NCBI RefSeq assembly: GCF_018998565.1
Contig: NZ_JAHNZO010000012.1
Span: 124,001 to 188,000, forward strand
Source: Paenibacillus oleatilyticus
Lineage (GTDB): Bacteria; Bacillota; Bacilli; Paenibacillales; NBRC-103111
Direction of reading: 5' to 3'
DNA length: 64,000 bases
Under the pieces are notes generated by a model. That model was given only the letters and a program-made list of their open reading frames with translations. It searched no databases and had not been told where the DNA came from. This document shows positions 42,942 through 52,219 of the stretch, piece by piece. How positions within the stretch are numbered: the first letter of the stretch is position 1; the number at the start of each line of letters is the position of its first letter. The translations under genes were made by a program, and so were the position numbers.

Positions 42942-43841
42942 GTGAATGCTGGGATCGGTTACGGGCTGCTGGCTTACCTTGCCTGGGGCCTCTTGCCGTT
43001 GTTTTGGAAAACCTTTATTTCCGTATCCTCGGGAGAAATATTAGGTCACCGCGTCGTGTGGTCCTTCGTATTCGTTGGGCTGCTGCTGATGATCGGCGGC
43101 CGTTGGAAGGCTTTGAAAAGCGCTTTTTCCGAGCGCAAAAATGTTTTGCCGATGGTAGGGTGCTCCCTGCTGATCAGCCTTAACTGGCTTATTTACATCT
43201 GGGCCGTCAACCATGACCGCGTGGTCGAAACGAGCCTGGGCTATTACATCAATCCGCTGATCAGCGTACTGCTTGGGGTCTGTTTCTTGGGCGAAAGACT
43301 TCGCGCGGTACAATGGACGGCCATGGCGCTTGCTACGGTCGGGGTAACCGTTCTGACCTTTAGCTACGGATCGGTTCCTTGGGTATCGCTGGCTCTGGCG
43401 ATGAGCTTCGGAGTGTACGGGCTCGTCAAAAAGAAAATGCATCTGGAACCAATGGTTGGCCTCGCCGGAGAAACGATCGTCGTGCTGCCTGTAGCCGCCG
43501 TTTATTTACTTGTTGTGGGGATGACAGGCCAATCGACGACATCGTCGTTAAGCGCAGGCTATCAGCTACTGCTGGCAACGTCAGGAGTGGCCACGGCGAT
43601 GCCGCTGCTGTGGTTCGCCAAGGCAGCTCAAAGGCTGTCGCTGACGACCGTCGGATTCCTGCAATATTTGGCTCCGACCATCAGCCTTATCCTGGGTGTC
43701 ACTTTGTACGACGAGCCGTTCACGACCGTGCACCTGATCAGCTTCTGCCTGATCTGGAGCGCGCTGCTGCTGTTCACGCTGAGCTCGCTGAAAGGCAGGC
43801 TCGCGATGCGTGCGGCGGGCACCGGAGTGCAGAAGGGATGA
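42942..43841 (+). CDS. rarD: RarD protein, EamA/DMT transporter
   Basis: A 299-residue membrane protein with about ten transmembrane helices. The N terminus, MNAGIGYGLLAYLAWGLLPL, then SSGEILGHRVVWSF, is characteristic of the RarD branch of EamA transporters (chloramphenicol-sensitive protein group). Substrate unknown. The start is GTG 42942 behind AAGGAGAGAG. A TATAAT-like box lies about 50 bases upstream, so it is probably a separate unit. Confidence 0.9.
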   Translation: MNAGIGYGLLAYLAWGLLPLFWKTFISVSSGEILGHRVVWSFVFVGLLLMIGGRWKALKSAFSERKNVLPMVGCSLLISLNWLIYIWAVNHDRVVETSLGYYINPLISVLLGVCFLGERLRAVQWTAMALATVGVTVLTFSYGSVPWVSLALAMSFGVYGLVKKKMHLEPMVGLAGETIVVLPVAAVYLLVVGMTGQSTTSSLSAGYQLLLATSGVATAMPLLWFAKAAQRLSLTTVGFLQYLAPTISLILGVTLYDEPFTTVHLISFCLIWSALLLFTLSSLKGRLAMRAAGTGVQKG

Positions 43842-43966
43842 GCTTCATGGAAGTCGGTTCGACCGATTGGGTCGGCCGGCTTTTTGTTATCCTGACCGCT
43901 TGCGGCTTACAAAGGAGTAAATATTTGTTAAGATAATGTTAATCCGAAACGAAGGGGTGACAAGCT

Positions 43967-44866
43967 ATGGAAAGACGTCAGTTAGGAAATACGGATATGC
44001 AGGTCAGTATGCTTGGATTCGGCGGAGCGGAGATCGGGTTTGAAGGCGCTTCTATATCAACCGTAGAGCGATTGCTCGATTCGGCGCTGGATGCGGGGTT
44101 GAATATGATCGATACGGCGGAATGCTATAAAGGCAGCGAGGAGCTGATCGGACAAGCGGTCGGTCACCGCCGGAAGGACTACTATTTGTTCACGAAATGC
44201 GGACATGCCTCCGGCTTTGCCATTCCGGATTGGGACCCGGACCTGCTCGCCCAAAGCATCGACCGCAGCTTGAAGCGGCTGAAGACGGATTATATCGACT
44301 TGATTCAGCTTCACAGCTGTTCGGAAGAGCTGTTGAAGCAAGGGGACGTCATTGAGGTGCTTCAGCGGGCGCGCGAAGCGGGAAAAGCACGCTATATCGG
44401 CTACAGCGGCGACCGCGAGGCGGCGCTCTATGCTATCCGCTGCGGGGCGTTCGATACGCTGCAGACGTCGGTCAACATTGCGGATCAGGAAGCCGTAGAG
44501 CTTACAATACCGGAAGCCGTCCAGCGGGGGATGGGCGTCATTGCCAAGAGACCGCTCGCGAATGTGGCCTGGCGGACCGGCGAGAAGCCCGTTTCGGCTT
44601 ACCATGAGCCGTATTGGGAGCGGTTACAGCGGCTTCGTTACGATTTTTTGCAAGAGGACTTGGAGCAGTCGGTCGAGATCGCGCTGCGGTTCACGCTGAG
44701 TATTCCGGGCGTGAGCACGGCCATTGTCGGCACGGCGAACCCGAACCGCTGGGTACAGAACGCAGAGCTGGCGGGGAAAGGCGTCCTGCCGGAAGCACAG
44801 CTGCAATCGATTCGCAGCCGTTGGCACGAAACGGCGTCCGGGCAGGACTGGAGAGGGCAAGGGTAA
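43967..44866 (+). CDS. Aldo/keto reductase
   Basis: A 299-residue NADPH-dependent reductase of the AKR fold with catalytic residues Asp in NMIDTAECY, Tyr (same block), Lys in YLFTKCGH and His in LIQLHSC. The C-terminal cofactor-binding loop (GVSTAIVGTANPNRW) is intact. Substrate unknown. GAAGGGGTGA lies before the ATG. It converges with the MFS transporter gene, with only 4 bases between stops. Confidence 0.93.
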   Translation: MERRQLGNTDMQVSMLGFGGAEIGFEGASISTVERLLDSALDAGLNMIDTAECYKGSEELIGQAVGHRRKDYYLFTKCGHASGFAIPDWDPDLLAQSIDRSLKRLKTDYIDLIQLHSCSEELLKQGDVIEVLQRAREAGKARYIGYSGDREAALYAIRCGAFDTLQTSVNIADQEAVELTIPEAVQRGMGVIAKRPLANVAWRTGEKPVSAYHEPYWERLQRLRYDFLQEDLEQSVEIALRFTLSIPGVSTAIVGTANPNRWVQNAELAGKGVLPEAQLQSIRSRWHETASGQDWRGQG

Positions 44867-44870
44867 TTCG

Positions 44871-46025
44871 TCAGGCGTCAAGCGCCCGCTCCGAGCGGGT
44901 CTGCCTGAGGGTGATGATGACGATCGCTGCGGCGCAGGCGGCGGCGACCCAGCCGTTGAACATAAAGACGTTCCGCATGCCGTACGCTTCGCTTGCGTAG
45001 CCGCCCAAGAAGCTGCCGATGATCCGGGCAAGGCCGAGATTCAGCAGTCCGTTCAGCGTCTGGCCGCTCGCCTTGAGCTCCTTTGGCACTTCCTGGTTGA
45101 TATACATCGCCATGGTCACGGTCAGCACGATAAAGATGAGCCCGTGCAGCAGCTGCGTGGGGAGCACCCAATACGGGTTGTCCGTGAACGAGAAGATGAA
45201 CCATCGGGCCATGGCCGCCAGACTCGATAAAAGCAAAATATGCGTCATACGAACGCGCTTCATAATCTTCGAGGCGAACAGCAGAAACGGGATTTCGCTC
45301 AGGGACGAGATAACCATCGACCAGCCGAGCAGCACGCTGTCGCCGCCCATTTCTTTGTAGTACACCGGGAAAAACGTGTAATAATACCCCATCGTAATTT
45401 GCAGCACCAGATTAATCGCCAGGTAGGTAACGAGCTTGCGGTTTTTGAACAGCACCCATACCTGCATCTTGTTGCCGGCCGACTGGTATCCCGATACCTG
45501 GGGGAACTTGGCCAGCAGAAGCAGCGACACCAGCATGACCAAGGCGTATGCGTAAAACAAATAGCCGATATGGTCCTTGGCGATCCAGCCGAAGGTGATG
45601 GACATGACCGCGAAGCCGATCGTGCCGCCGAGCCGGATCGGCCCGAACGACCAGCGCTTGTGCTTCTCCAATTCCTCCAGCGTGATGGCGTCGCTCAAAG
45701 CGAAGATGGACGTTTGAAAAAACGTAAACAAGCATACGACGACAAGCAAATACAGGAACGCTTCGGAGAAGGGGAACAGCAGAATCATTGCCCCGCTGCC
45801 TGCGATCAGCCAGCCGAGGACTGCATTTTTCGTTTTGGCCCGGTCCCCGACGGCGCCCCACAACGGCTGTGCCAGTACGGCGATAAACGGACCGACGCTG
45901 AGCAGCGCCCCAATCTGGGTCGGCGTTGCGCCGATCGATTGAAAATAAACGGGAATGTACGTCCCGTAAATGGCATTGCCCATGTAAATGATGAAGTAGA
46001 ACAACAAAAAATACGACATAGCCAT
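44871..46025 (-). CDS. MFS transporter (LacY/MFS_1-like)
   Basis: A 384-residue membrane protein with 12 predicted helices. The N terminus is AMSYFLLFYFIIYMGNAIYG, and a loop 2-3 motif (GAVGDRAKTKNAVLG) is the MFS signature. It resembles MFS_1-like sugar/proton symporters, substrate unknown. ATG 46025 is taken as start; TTG 46052 would add nine residues but lacks a ribosome-binding site. It is divergent from the MerR gene, and a perfect palindrome lies in the region between them. Confidence 0.88.
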   Translation of the reverse strand: MAMSYFLLFYFIIYMGNAIYGTYIPVYFQSIGATPTQIGALLSVGPFIAVLAQPLWGAVGDRAKTKNAVLGWLIAGSGAMILLFPFSEAFLYLLVVVCLFTFFQTSIFALSDAITLEELEKHKRWSFGPIRLGGTIGFAVMSITFGWIAKDHIGYLFYAYALVMLVSLLLLAKFPQVSGYQSAGNKMQVWVLFKNRKLVTYLAINLVLQITMGYYYTFFPVYYKEMGGDSVLLGWSMVISSLSEIPFLLFASKIMKRVRMTHILLLSSLAAMARWFIFSFTDNPYWVLPTQLLHGLIFIVLTVTMAMYINQEVPKELKASGQTLNGLLNLGLARIIGSFLGGYASEAYGMRNVFMFNGWVAAACAAAIVIITLRQTRSERALDA

Positions 46026-46242
46026 CGTGCGATCCCGCGCTTTCGTCAGCAAAATGAGGAATGACCATAATTATCTCATTCCTCCGGCGGATTGACAATG
46101 AAAATCGGGCCTGCGAACGATGCGCAGCCAGCGTATGAACTCGGTGAACGAGCTCGTACGCTTTTTTTTGTTGCCGTCCGGCTGAGGGGAAATTCTCTGT
46201 TGCTATTTTACGCGTCAATGGATATAATTACAGTCAACTGCC

Positions 46243-46266
46243 TATGTTACAGTAAACTGTAACATA
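46243..46266. promoter_or_regulatory. Perfect 11-2-11 palindrome between MFS and MerR genes
   Basis: TATGTTACAGT, then AA, then ACTGTAACATA. It lies 29 bases upstream of the merR-type start. The dyad size fits a MerR dimer operator of the kind placed between -35 and -10 boxes, so autoregulation and control of the divergent MFS gene are both possible. Confidence 0.7.
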
Positions 46267-46294
46267 AACACTGAACTGTTATGGGGGTGATCTG

Positions 46295-46714
46295 ATGAAC
46301 GGCTATACGGCCAAGCAAATCACGGAGCTGCTCCAGCAGGACGAACCGGGGATCAACCTTCGGACCGTGCGCTATTATACCCAGATCGGGATCGTTCCTC
46401 CGCTTGAACTGGCAGGCAACAAGCGCGTCTACACGGATAAGCACCTGCATTATTTTCGCGCGGTTCTGACGCTTTCCAAGACCGGAGAGACGCTTGCCGC
46501 CATTCAGGAGAGGCTGAAGGATTTGCCGTTGGACGAAATAAGGCGGATCGGAGAGAGCATGGACATGTATCGTCCGGAGCGCGTGCTGGAGAACGAGACG
46601 GTCCGCATCAGCGACGATGTGTACATTACCATGGGACCGCACGCTTCCGGCGAGCTGAAACGAAAAATTATCGCTGCCGTTTCGGACGTCATGAAAGGGG
46701 AGAACCGGCTATGA
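46295..46714 (+). CDS. MerR-family regulator
   Basis: A 139-residue regulator. The N-terminal 75 residues form the MerR winged helix (GYTAKQITELLQQDEPGINL, then RTVRYYTQIGIVPP and NKRVYTDKHLHYFRAV), followed by a coiled-coil dimer helix. The short C-terminal region has no cysteine cluster or drug-binding domain, so the inducer is not a simple metal-thiolate signal. It is coupled by ATGA overlap to a hypothetical gene and then a clpP gene. GGGGGTGA precedes the ATG. Confidence 0.9.
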   Translation: MNGYTAKQITELLQQDEPGINLRTVRYYTQIGIVPPLELAGNKRVYTDKHLHYFRAVLTLSKTGETLAAIQERLKDLPLDEIRRIGESMDMYRPERVLENETVRISDDVYITMGPHASGELKRKIIAAVSDVMKGENRL

Positions 46715-47253
46715 TCGTCGCAAGGCTCGCGAAGCAAGTCATGGAGCATGAGGAAGGCATGAATCACCTGTGGGTCCGTATCGAGCTGCCTCGGGTCGGG
46801 AGCATCACGGATGTCCGGCTGACGGTTGACCTGCCTGAAGGCGTGCATCGCTCTCCGAATTTGAACGGCTGCCCGGAAACCGACCGCGGTGCTATTCTGC
46901 TCGGGGATTCGCCGGAGGATCATGACGTATTTCTTGAACTCTACACCGAGGAGGCGGCAGCTTGCGGCAGGACGGAACTTAGGATCGCCGTGGAATACAA
47001 GGACGGAGAAACGGAAGTCCGTGCGGTCCAAAGCATCTCCCTGGAGTTAAAAGCGGAGGACGACACGGAAGATTGGCCGATTGACAAGGAGGTAGTTGAC
47101 CGGGTGAAGGCGCTGCAATGCAGGCTTCAAGACAGAGCCGCCGAACCAGCGCGCGAATTCGTTATTCTCCCGACGATCATTAGACAGCGAAGCGGAGATT
47201 TCGTGGATTGGGAGAAAAAGTACCGTATCGATTACTGCTTTAACCATCGATAA
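46711..47253 (+). CDS. Unknown beta-rich protein between MerR and ClpP
   Basis: A 180-residue cytosolic protein without a signal peptide. The first 115 residues alternate strands in a beta-sandwich-like rhythm (MNHLWVRIELPRVGSITDV, then LTVDLPEGVH, then ELRIAVEYKDGETEVRAV). The last 65 residues are more helical with KEVVDRVKALQCRL. I recognise no family. Its overlap with the regulator and 18-base distance to clpP make it likely that the three proteins work together, for instance as an adaptor or sensor for the protease. Confidence 0.72.
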   Translation: MIVARLAKQVMEHEEGMNHLWVRIELPRVGSITDVRLTVDLPEGVHRSPNLNGCPETDRGAILLGDSPEDHDVFLELYTEEAAACGRTELRIAVEYKDGETEVRAVQSISLELKAEDDTEDWPIDKEVVDRVKALQCRLQDRAAEPAREFVILPTIIRQRSGDFVDWEKKYRIDYCFNHR

Positions 47254-47271
47254 CCAAAGGAGGAACGTTTC

Positions 47272-47856
47272 ATGCATCTGATTCCATACGTGGTCGAGCA
47301 AACCGGCCGAGGAGAGCGCGCGTACGACATTTATTCCAGGCTGCTTCAGGACCGGATCGTGTTTCTGACCGGACCGGTAACGGACGAAGCGGCGAATGCG
47401 ATCATCGCGCAGCTTTTGTTTCTGGACGCGGCTGATCCCGACAAAGAAATCAAGCTGTATATCAACAGTCCCGGAGGTTCGATTGCGGCGGGTCTTGCCA
47501 TCTACGATGCCATGCGGCTTGTCAAGCCTGATGTAAGCACGTTGTGCATCGGACTTGCCGCGTCGATGGGCGCGTTTCTACTGTCCGGCGGCACGAAGGG
47601 GAAGCGCTACGCGCTGCCGAACAGCGAAGTGATGATTCACCAGCCGCTCGGCGGGGCTCAGGGTCAAGCTTCGGACATCGAGATCGGCGCCCGCAGAATA
47701 CTGAAGCTTCGCGACAAATTGAACGGGCTGCTCGCGGCACATACCGGGCAGCCCTTGGATACGGTCGAACGCGATACCGACCGGGATTATTTTATGAATG
47801 CGCAGGAAGCTCTGGCTTACGGCATCACCGACGAAATTTTGCACCGCGACGTTTAA
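47272..47856 (+). CDS. ATP-dependent Clp protease proteolytic subunit (ClpP paralog)
   Basis: A 194-residue serine protease with the catalytic triad Ser98 ([10 protein letters not shown]), His123 (MIHQPLGG) and Asp172 (DTDRDYFM). The N-terminal axial loop ([19 protein letters not shown]) and the hydrophobic-pocket residues of canonical ClpP are kept, so it should assemble tetradecamers and dock Clp ATPases. No ATPase gene is adjacent. Being in a MerR-controlled operon suggests a second, inducible ClpP beside a housekeeping one elsewhere. GGAGG precedes the ATG. Its stop overlaps the convergent CDF gene by 4 bases. Confidence 0.93.
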   Translation: MHLIPYVVEQTGRGERAYDIYSRLLQDRIVFLTGPVTDEAANAIIAQLLFLDAADPDKEIKLYINSPGGSIAAGLAIYDAMRLVKPDVSTLCIGLAASMGAFLLSGGTKGKRYALPNSEVMIHQPLGGAQGQASDIEIGARRILKLRDKLNGLLAAHTGQPLDTVERDTDRDYFMNAQEALAYGITDEILHRDV

Positions 47857-48818
47857 GGGTTAAGCTCCGGCCTCCAGTCCCGGACACCATTGTCTTCGAG
47901 AATGCCAAGCGTAACGTCGGTAATGTCCGGATCGCTCAGCAGCATCGCTTTCAAGCGGAACTTAATGTCGTCGGCGTCCGCCAGCGTCAAGCCGACGCGG
48001 AGCTCTACATAGCCGTCGACGTGATACGTCCGGCCTTCCTGCAGGATGCGGAGCTGGTTAATGTCCCGGACATCCGGGTCGGCCAGCAGCAGGCCGGCGA
48101 CCCGGTCCTCCACATCCTTCGGCGCGGCTACGCCGATCAGACCTACCATATTGTCATAGCCGACCTTGAACGCCACGCCAACCATGAGAAATCCGATCAG
48201 GATCGTGGCGATTCCGTCCAGCATTTTGAAATCCGACAGCTGTGTGACGATGACCGCGATCAAGGCAAGAGTCGCGCCCAGCGTCGCTACGATATCTTCA
48301 TAGAAGACCAGCCGGGTAGGAGGAGCGGATCGACCGACATTCCGAAATGCGGCGGGTATGACCGCAAGTCCTTTGGCTTCCGCCCGTGCTTCGCGGACGA
48401 TCTCTTTCATCGCCTTCCACAAGATGGCGCCGTCGGTCAGGATAGCAATTAGCAGGATGACAAAGTTCAGCCAGAAATTCGAAGCTTGCGCGGGGTGGGC
48501 CAACAGATGGAAGCCTTCCAGAATCGTTTCGTAAGCCATGAAGGAAACGACCATGACTGCGACCATACAGAACAGATTGATTACACGGCCGAAGCCGGTG
48601 GGAAACCGCCGGGTCGGCTGTTTTTCCGCGAGCACGCTTCCTGCAAAAACAAACCCCTGGTTGATCGCATCCGCTACCGAGTGCATGGCCGACGCGAACA
48701 TCGCGCCGCTTCCGCTAAGCGCTGCGGCGACTCCCTTGGCAGCCGCGACTGCCGTATTTCCAAGCGCCGCCATTAAGGAAGAAGTGTTTCCTTTTTTAAG
48801 TAAAGCCCATAATCCCAT
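47853..48818 (-). CDS. Cation diffusion facilitator (CDF) family transporter
   Basis: A 321-residue transporter with six transmembrane helices in the first 210 residues: [20 protein letters not shown] carries the metal-site residues of helix 2 (HxxAD variant), and helix 5 has [17 protein letters not shown]-terminal cytoplasmic dimer domain ([20 protein letters not shown]) follows. Such proteins export zinc, manganese or iron with proton exchange; the metal is not certain. GGAGAG lies before the ATG. It converges with clpP. Confidence 0.88.
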   Translation of the reverse strand: MGLWALLKKGNTSSLMAALGNTAVAAAKGVAAALSGSGAMFASAMHSVADAINQGFVFAGSVLAEKQPTRRFPTGFGRVINLFCMVAVMVVSFMAYETILEGFHLLAHPAQASNFWLNFVILLIAILTDGAILWKAMKEIVREARAEAKGLAVIPAAFRNVGRSAPPTRLVFYEDIVATLGATLALIAVIVTQLSDFKMLDGIATILIGFLMVGVAFKVGYDNMVGLIGVAAPKDVEDRVAGLLLADPDVRDINQLRILQEGRTYHVDGYVELRVGLTLADADDIKFRLKAMLLSDPDITDVTLGILEDNGVRDWRPELNP

Positions 48819-49137
48819 CGTTTGCTCTCCTCATCGTTTTCGAGTTTGATGCGCTTGCTGCCGGCTGCGGCCTAGTTGTTCCTAGTGTAACCCGTTTGTT
48901 TCAGCGGCAGAAGCGTCATGATGAACTTTCGTTTTACAAGTTCTTATGAACCTATATTACGATCTTTTGGGTTAAATCACAAAGTTCATTTTGAAGCATT
49001 CCCGGCGAAATAATGTCAGGAATGAGAAAGAGAATGCCGTAGGAAGCTCAAGCTTAGCGGGATGAGCTTTTTGACATTCTCACTACGAAGTCTTATGATA
49101 AGTTCAAATGAACTCATTGCCACAAAGGGGCTCGCTT
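48819..49137. other. Intergenic region with a promoter of the DUF1836 gene
   Basis: TTGACA (49071-49076) and TATGAT (49094-49099) with a 17-base spacer form a good promoter 39 bases before the next gene. Just before it, AAGCTCA (49044-49050) and TGAGCTTTTT (about 49063-49072) form a hairpin that may terminate upstream transcription. No gene is seen in the rest. Confidence 0.6.
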
Positions 49138-49914
49138 ATGGAAACCTTTTATTTGACGAGAAAACAAATGGCCGGCTTGCTGATGTCTCTTGCAGGGAAG
49201 ACGGAACGGACGCCGCTCGCTACGCTGCAGGAGGCCTGGGCCAAATCGCACCGGTCGGATATGGAGCACGGCAAAACGCTGGGGGCGTTCGTATCCACCT
49301 CGCTGCCGCCGATCTTCGAGAAGCTGATCAAGATGAAAAACACGAGCGAAGGCTTCTCTTTAACCGATATCGTTGCGCTCGGCAATCAGATCGAATACGC
49401 GCAATATTCGGTCACTTCGGTGCAAAACTGGGTGAAGCGGGATTTCAAGTCGCTGATTCCTTCACCGAGGCTGGGGAAAAAATATTCGATCGACCAAACC
49501 GCCATCTTATTCATGATCGACGATTTGAAGGCGACGCTCGATTTTGAGTCGATCCGCAAGCTGCTGACGCTTGTCTTCAACCGCCCGGACAACGATGCCG
49601 ACGATGTCGTTTCTCCGCTGCGGCTGTACGCCGCGTACTCCTCGATCTTTGAAGAGCTTGACCAAAACAACGATCAAGTGCTGGACTTGTCCGGACACGA
49701 CAGCGGCCTGCGCAACCATGATCACATGCTGGAGCAATTGATCAAGCAAAAGGCCGACGACTATGCCGGGGCGGTGGAGGGATTGAGCGACGGGCAGAAG
49801 GAGCTGCTGAGCCATACGATTTTTATCGCCATGGTATCGGTGCAGACCTCGTATTTTCAATCCTTGGCCAAACGTTATTTGAACGCAACGCTGTTTTTGC
49901 AGGATTTGGTGTAG
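49138..49914 (+). CDS. DUF1836 domain protein
   Basis: A 258-residue protein whose N-terminal half matches DUF1836 (YLTRKQMAGLLMSLAG, then SVTSVQNWVKRDFKSLIPSP and GKKYSIDQTAILFMIDDLKA). The domain contains a MerR-like winged helix and is thought to be a DNA-binding regulator. Two helical bundles follow. ATG 49138 has AAAGGGG 8 bases upstream. Function unknown. Confidence 0.85.
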   Translation: METFYLTRKQMAGLLMSLAGKTERTPLATLQEAWAKSHRSDMEHGKTLGAFVSTSLPPIFEKLIKMKNTSEGFSLTDIVALGNQIEYAQYSVTSVQNWVKRDFKSLIPSPRLGKKYSIDQTAILFMIDDLKATLDFESIRKLLTLVFNRPDNDADDVVSPLRLYAAYSSIFEELDQNNDQVLDLSGHDSGLRNHDHMLEQLIKQKADDYAGAVEGLSDGQKELLSHTIFIAMVSVQTSYFQSLAKRYLNATLFLQDLV

Positions 49915-50013
49915 CGTTTTTTGCCGCGGCAACTTTGACTGCAACTCGTTCTCGGACAGGCCCTGCCCGGCAGGCTCGTGCTATAATTTACCGTGAAGGG
50001 AGAGAATTCGATC

Positions 50014-50451
50014 ATGCTAACCTTGAGAGCCGCACGGGAAGAAGACATGCCGTGGGTGAATGAGCAGTACCGGGAAGTAGGCTTCGCCGCCTCCGATTAC
50101 GGGAACGAAATCATCGTGATCGCCGAATGGAACGGGGATAAGGCCGGTGTCGGCCGTTTGGTCAACATGGGGCAAGATACATACGAGATGGGCGGCATTT
50201 ATGTGCAGGAACGCTTCCGGGGAAAGCAGGCGGCAGGCGCCATCGTAGGTTTGCTGGTGCAGGAGGCCGGACGGCGGGGAATTCCGCACGTCTACTGTAT
50301 TCCATTCGCGCATTTGGAGAGCTTTTACAGCCGGTTCGGCTACAAACGGGTGGAGGACGAGTCTGCGGTACATCCCGGGGTATTGAAGAAATATCGGTGG
50401 TGCCGCACCGAGTATCCGCAAGAGACGATCTTGATGAAGCTGATTCTCTGA
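50014..50451 (+). CDS. GNAT N-acetyltransferase
   Basis: A 145-residue single GNAT domain with the acetyl-CoA loop RFRGKQAAGAIVGLLV and the C-terminal HLESFYSRFGYKRV segment. Substrate unknown. ATG 50014 lies 12 bases after GAAGGGAG; an in-frame GTG at 49993 would add seven residues and has no site of its own. Confidence 0.86.
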   Translation: MLTLRAAREEDMPWVNEQYREVGFAASDYGNEIIVIAEWNGDKAGVGRLVNMGQDTYEMGGIYVQERFRGKQAAGAIVGLLVQEAGRRGIPHVYCIPFAHLESFYSRFGYKRVEDESAVHPGVLKKYRWCRTEYPQETILMKLIL

Positions 50452-50488
50452 CAGTACTGCCAGCGGAAGCTTCCCGGGCGGAGATCTT

Positions 50489-50913
50489 GTGAGCGCAAGC
50501 GCGATCCCGGAAGAAAAGGAAGGGGCCGCCGTGCCCCGCGAACTGACCGATTCCGAGATCACCGGCATCATCCGGGCGTTCGGCGAAGCGACCCGGCGGC
50601 GATCGAAGCCGGCTTCGACGGGGTCGAGCTTCACGGGGCTAACGGATTTCTCCTTCACCAGTTTTTCTCCCCGCACTTCAACCGCCGCACCGACCGCTGG
50701 GGCGGAATGGGGGAGAAGCGCATGACGTTCCCGCTATCGGCCGCGCGCTCATCACCGAACCGGATTGGATCACCAAGGTGGCGCAAGGACTCGAGCAGGA
50801 GCTTCGTATGACGCTGTCCAAGAACGATCAGGAAACTTCTCGCCATCCCGGATTCGCTTTGGAAGATGATCTTAGCCGTCCCGGGCTGGTTCCCGGTGGA
50901 AGGCGTAGCGTAG
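50489..50913 (+). pseudogene. Remnant of an old yellow enzyme (NADH:flavin oxidoreductase)
   Basis: Pieces of one protein lie in different frames. [19 protein letters not shown] comes first, then after a frameshift near 50590 [20 protein letters not shown] and [12 protein letters not shown], then after a deletion the C-terminal [18 protein letters not shown] and (after one more shift) LWKMILAVPGWFPV. These are typical YqjM-type segments in correct order. About two thirds of the normal gene is missing. Confidence 0.82.
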
Positions 50914-50972
50914 AAGGTAAGCCTTCTTCCAATCGAACTCGGCAAACTCTCCATCCTTTTGGAACGGGGAAT

Positions 50973-51009
50973 TTTTTGATTGACAATCGGGATTGTTTTC
51001 TTCTATAAT
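50973..51009 (+). promoter_or_regulatory. Promoter of the TetR gene with shared 13-bp element
   Basis: TTGACA (50980-50985) and TATAAT (51004-51009) with an 18-base spacer. TTTTTGATTGACA (50973-50985) overlaps the -35 box and recurs, inverted, upstream of the SRPBCC gene. ACAAT/ATTGT (50983-50996) adds a small palindrome. Confidence 0.7.
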
Positions 51010-51050
51010 TTCGACTGATATCAAAGTCAAATTAAAAGGGGAATAGCGAC

Positions 51051-51704
51051 ATGTCTCCTCGTACCAGAGAACAAAACGAAGAAATTCGGAAGCAGCGTAA
51101 ACAAGAAATTTTGCAGGCGGCGATCCGCGTGTATGTCGATAAAGGCTACTCGGCATCCGAGATGGGGGATATCGCGAGTCAGGCTGGGCTTGCGCATGGG
51201 CTGGTCTACTATTATTTTAAAAATAAAAAGGCGTTGTTCCGCGAGCTTTATGAAGTCATGATGGAGGAATCCAGACAGTTTACGAAGACCTTCTTCGAAC
51301 AAGAGGGGTCTGTGTTTGAGTTGTTCAAGAATTATGCTCACATCGTATGTGAACGTGTCTTGGAGGATCCTGTAATACCGCGATTTTACATGCGGATTAG
51401 CTTGGATTTACAACACTTGTATACGCCGGAAGAGTTTTCTCCGTTCGAGTGGGTAAAAAATTTCATGTATCCGATGACGCAAGCGATTGAAAAGGGGATC
51501 GGGCAGGGCACGATTCAACCGGGTGACGCTAATCTGATGGCTATGCAATTCTGGGGTTCTGTCTCCCAGGGGATGAATTATCTGGATCAGGTACAGCAGG
51601 AGCTTATAGCGCAAGGTAATCCGGAAACGGCATACAAAGAGCAGTTGAAGAAGATTTTGGATCAGGTGGTCGAATCGTCCGTTTCCTTGTTTAAGCCGCA
51701 ATAA
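51051..51704 (+). CDS. TetR/AcrR-family regulator
   Basis: A 217-residue regulator with N-terminal helix-turn-helix (AAIRVYVDKGYSASEMGDIA, then AGLAHGLVYYYFKNKKALF) and a long helical C-terminal domain. It lies 71 bases ahead of a SRPBCC protein and quinone reductase-like pair, and it probably controls both itself and them through a shared promoter element. AAGGGGAA precedes the ATG. Confidence 0.92.
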   Translation: MSPRTREQNEEIRKQRKQEILQAAIRVYVDKGYSASEMGDIASQAGLAHGLVYYYFKNKKALFRELYEVMMEESRQFTKTFFEQEGSVFELFKNYAHIVCERVLEDPVIPRFYMRISLDLQHLYTPEEFSPFEWVKNFMYPMTQAIEKGIGQGTIQPGDANLMAMQFWGSVSQGMNYLDQVQQELIAQGNPETAYKEQLKKILDQVVESSVSLFKPQ

Positions 51705-51722
51705 ATTTTTTTACTTTTATTA

Positions 51723-51751
51723 TTGACTTATATGTCAATCAAAAATATGAT
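51723..51751 (+). promoter_or_regulatory. Promoter of the SRPBCC/quinone reductase operon with palindromic operator
   Basis: TTGACT (51723-51728) and TATGAT (51746-51751) with a 17-base spacer. TTGAC-TTATAT-GTCAA (51723-51738) is a palindrome over the -35 box, and TGTCAATCAAAAA (51733-51745) is the inverse of the element at the tetR-type promoter. Confidence 0.72.
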
Positions 51752-51775
51752 GGCAATAAGGAGAGTGATTGGAGT

Positions 51776-52219
51776 ATGGCAACGATTCGCAAGGAAATGA
51801 TGATTGAGGCTACGCCGGAGCAAGTGTGGGATGTGGTGCGTGATGTCGGCGCGGTGCATCGGCGCTTCGTACCCGGCTATACCGTGGATACACGTCTGGA
51901 TGGCGATTACCGAATTCTCACCTTTTCGAACGGAGCGGTCGTGCGTGAGCATATCGTTGCCGTGGATGACGAGGCGCGTCGGCTGGCGTATGCAGTAGTG
52001 GAAGGAACCATGTCGCTTGTGCATCACCATGCGTCGTTCCAAGTCTTTGCCGAGCATGATAGCCACAGCCGGCTCGTTTGGATCACTGACTTTTTGCCTC
52101 ATGAGCTCGCAACGGAAATCCGAATGCGCGTAGAACGGGGAGCTGAAGTGATGAAACAAACGATTGAAGCGGAAGTTAAAGCGGGCAGCTGCTGTCATAA
52201 AAAAGGGGATGAAAAATGA
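51776..52219 (+). CDS. SRPBCC-fold protein
   Basis: A 147-residue protein with the START/SRPBCC ligand-binding pattern (IEATPEQVWDVVRDVGAVHR, then HASFQVFAEHDSHSRLVWIT). The fold binds hydrophobic molecules or acts as cyclase/dehydratase. The C terminus ends in a Cys-Cys-His run (GSCCHKKGDE). It is coupled to the following oxidoreductase gene by a 4-base overlap. Confidence 0.87.
   Translation: MATIRKEMMIEATPEQVWDVVRDVGAVHRRFVPGYTVDTRLDGDYRILTFSNGAVVREHIVAVDDEARRLAYAVVEGTMSLVHHHASFQVFAEHDSHSRLVWITDFLPHELATEIRMRVERGAEVMKQTIEAEVKAGSCCHKKGDEK

Noticed and set aside
46243-46266. TnrA/GlnR box
   Set aside because: TGTTA and TAACA are separated by 10 bases, not the 7 of the TGTNA-N7-TNACA consensus. 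A MerR operator fits better.
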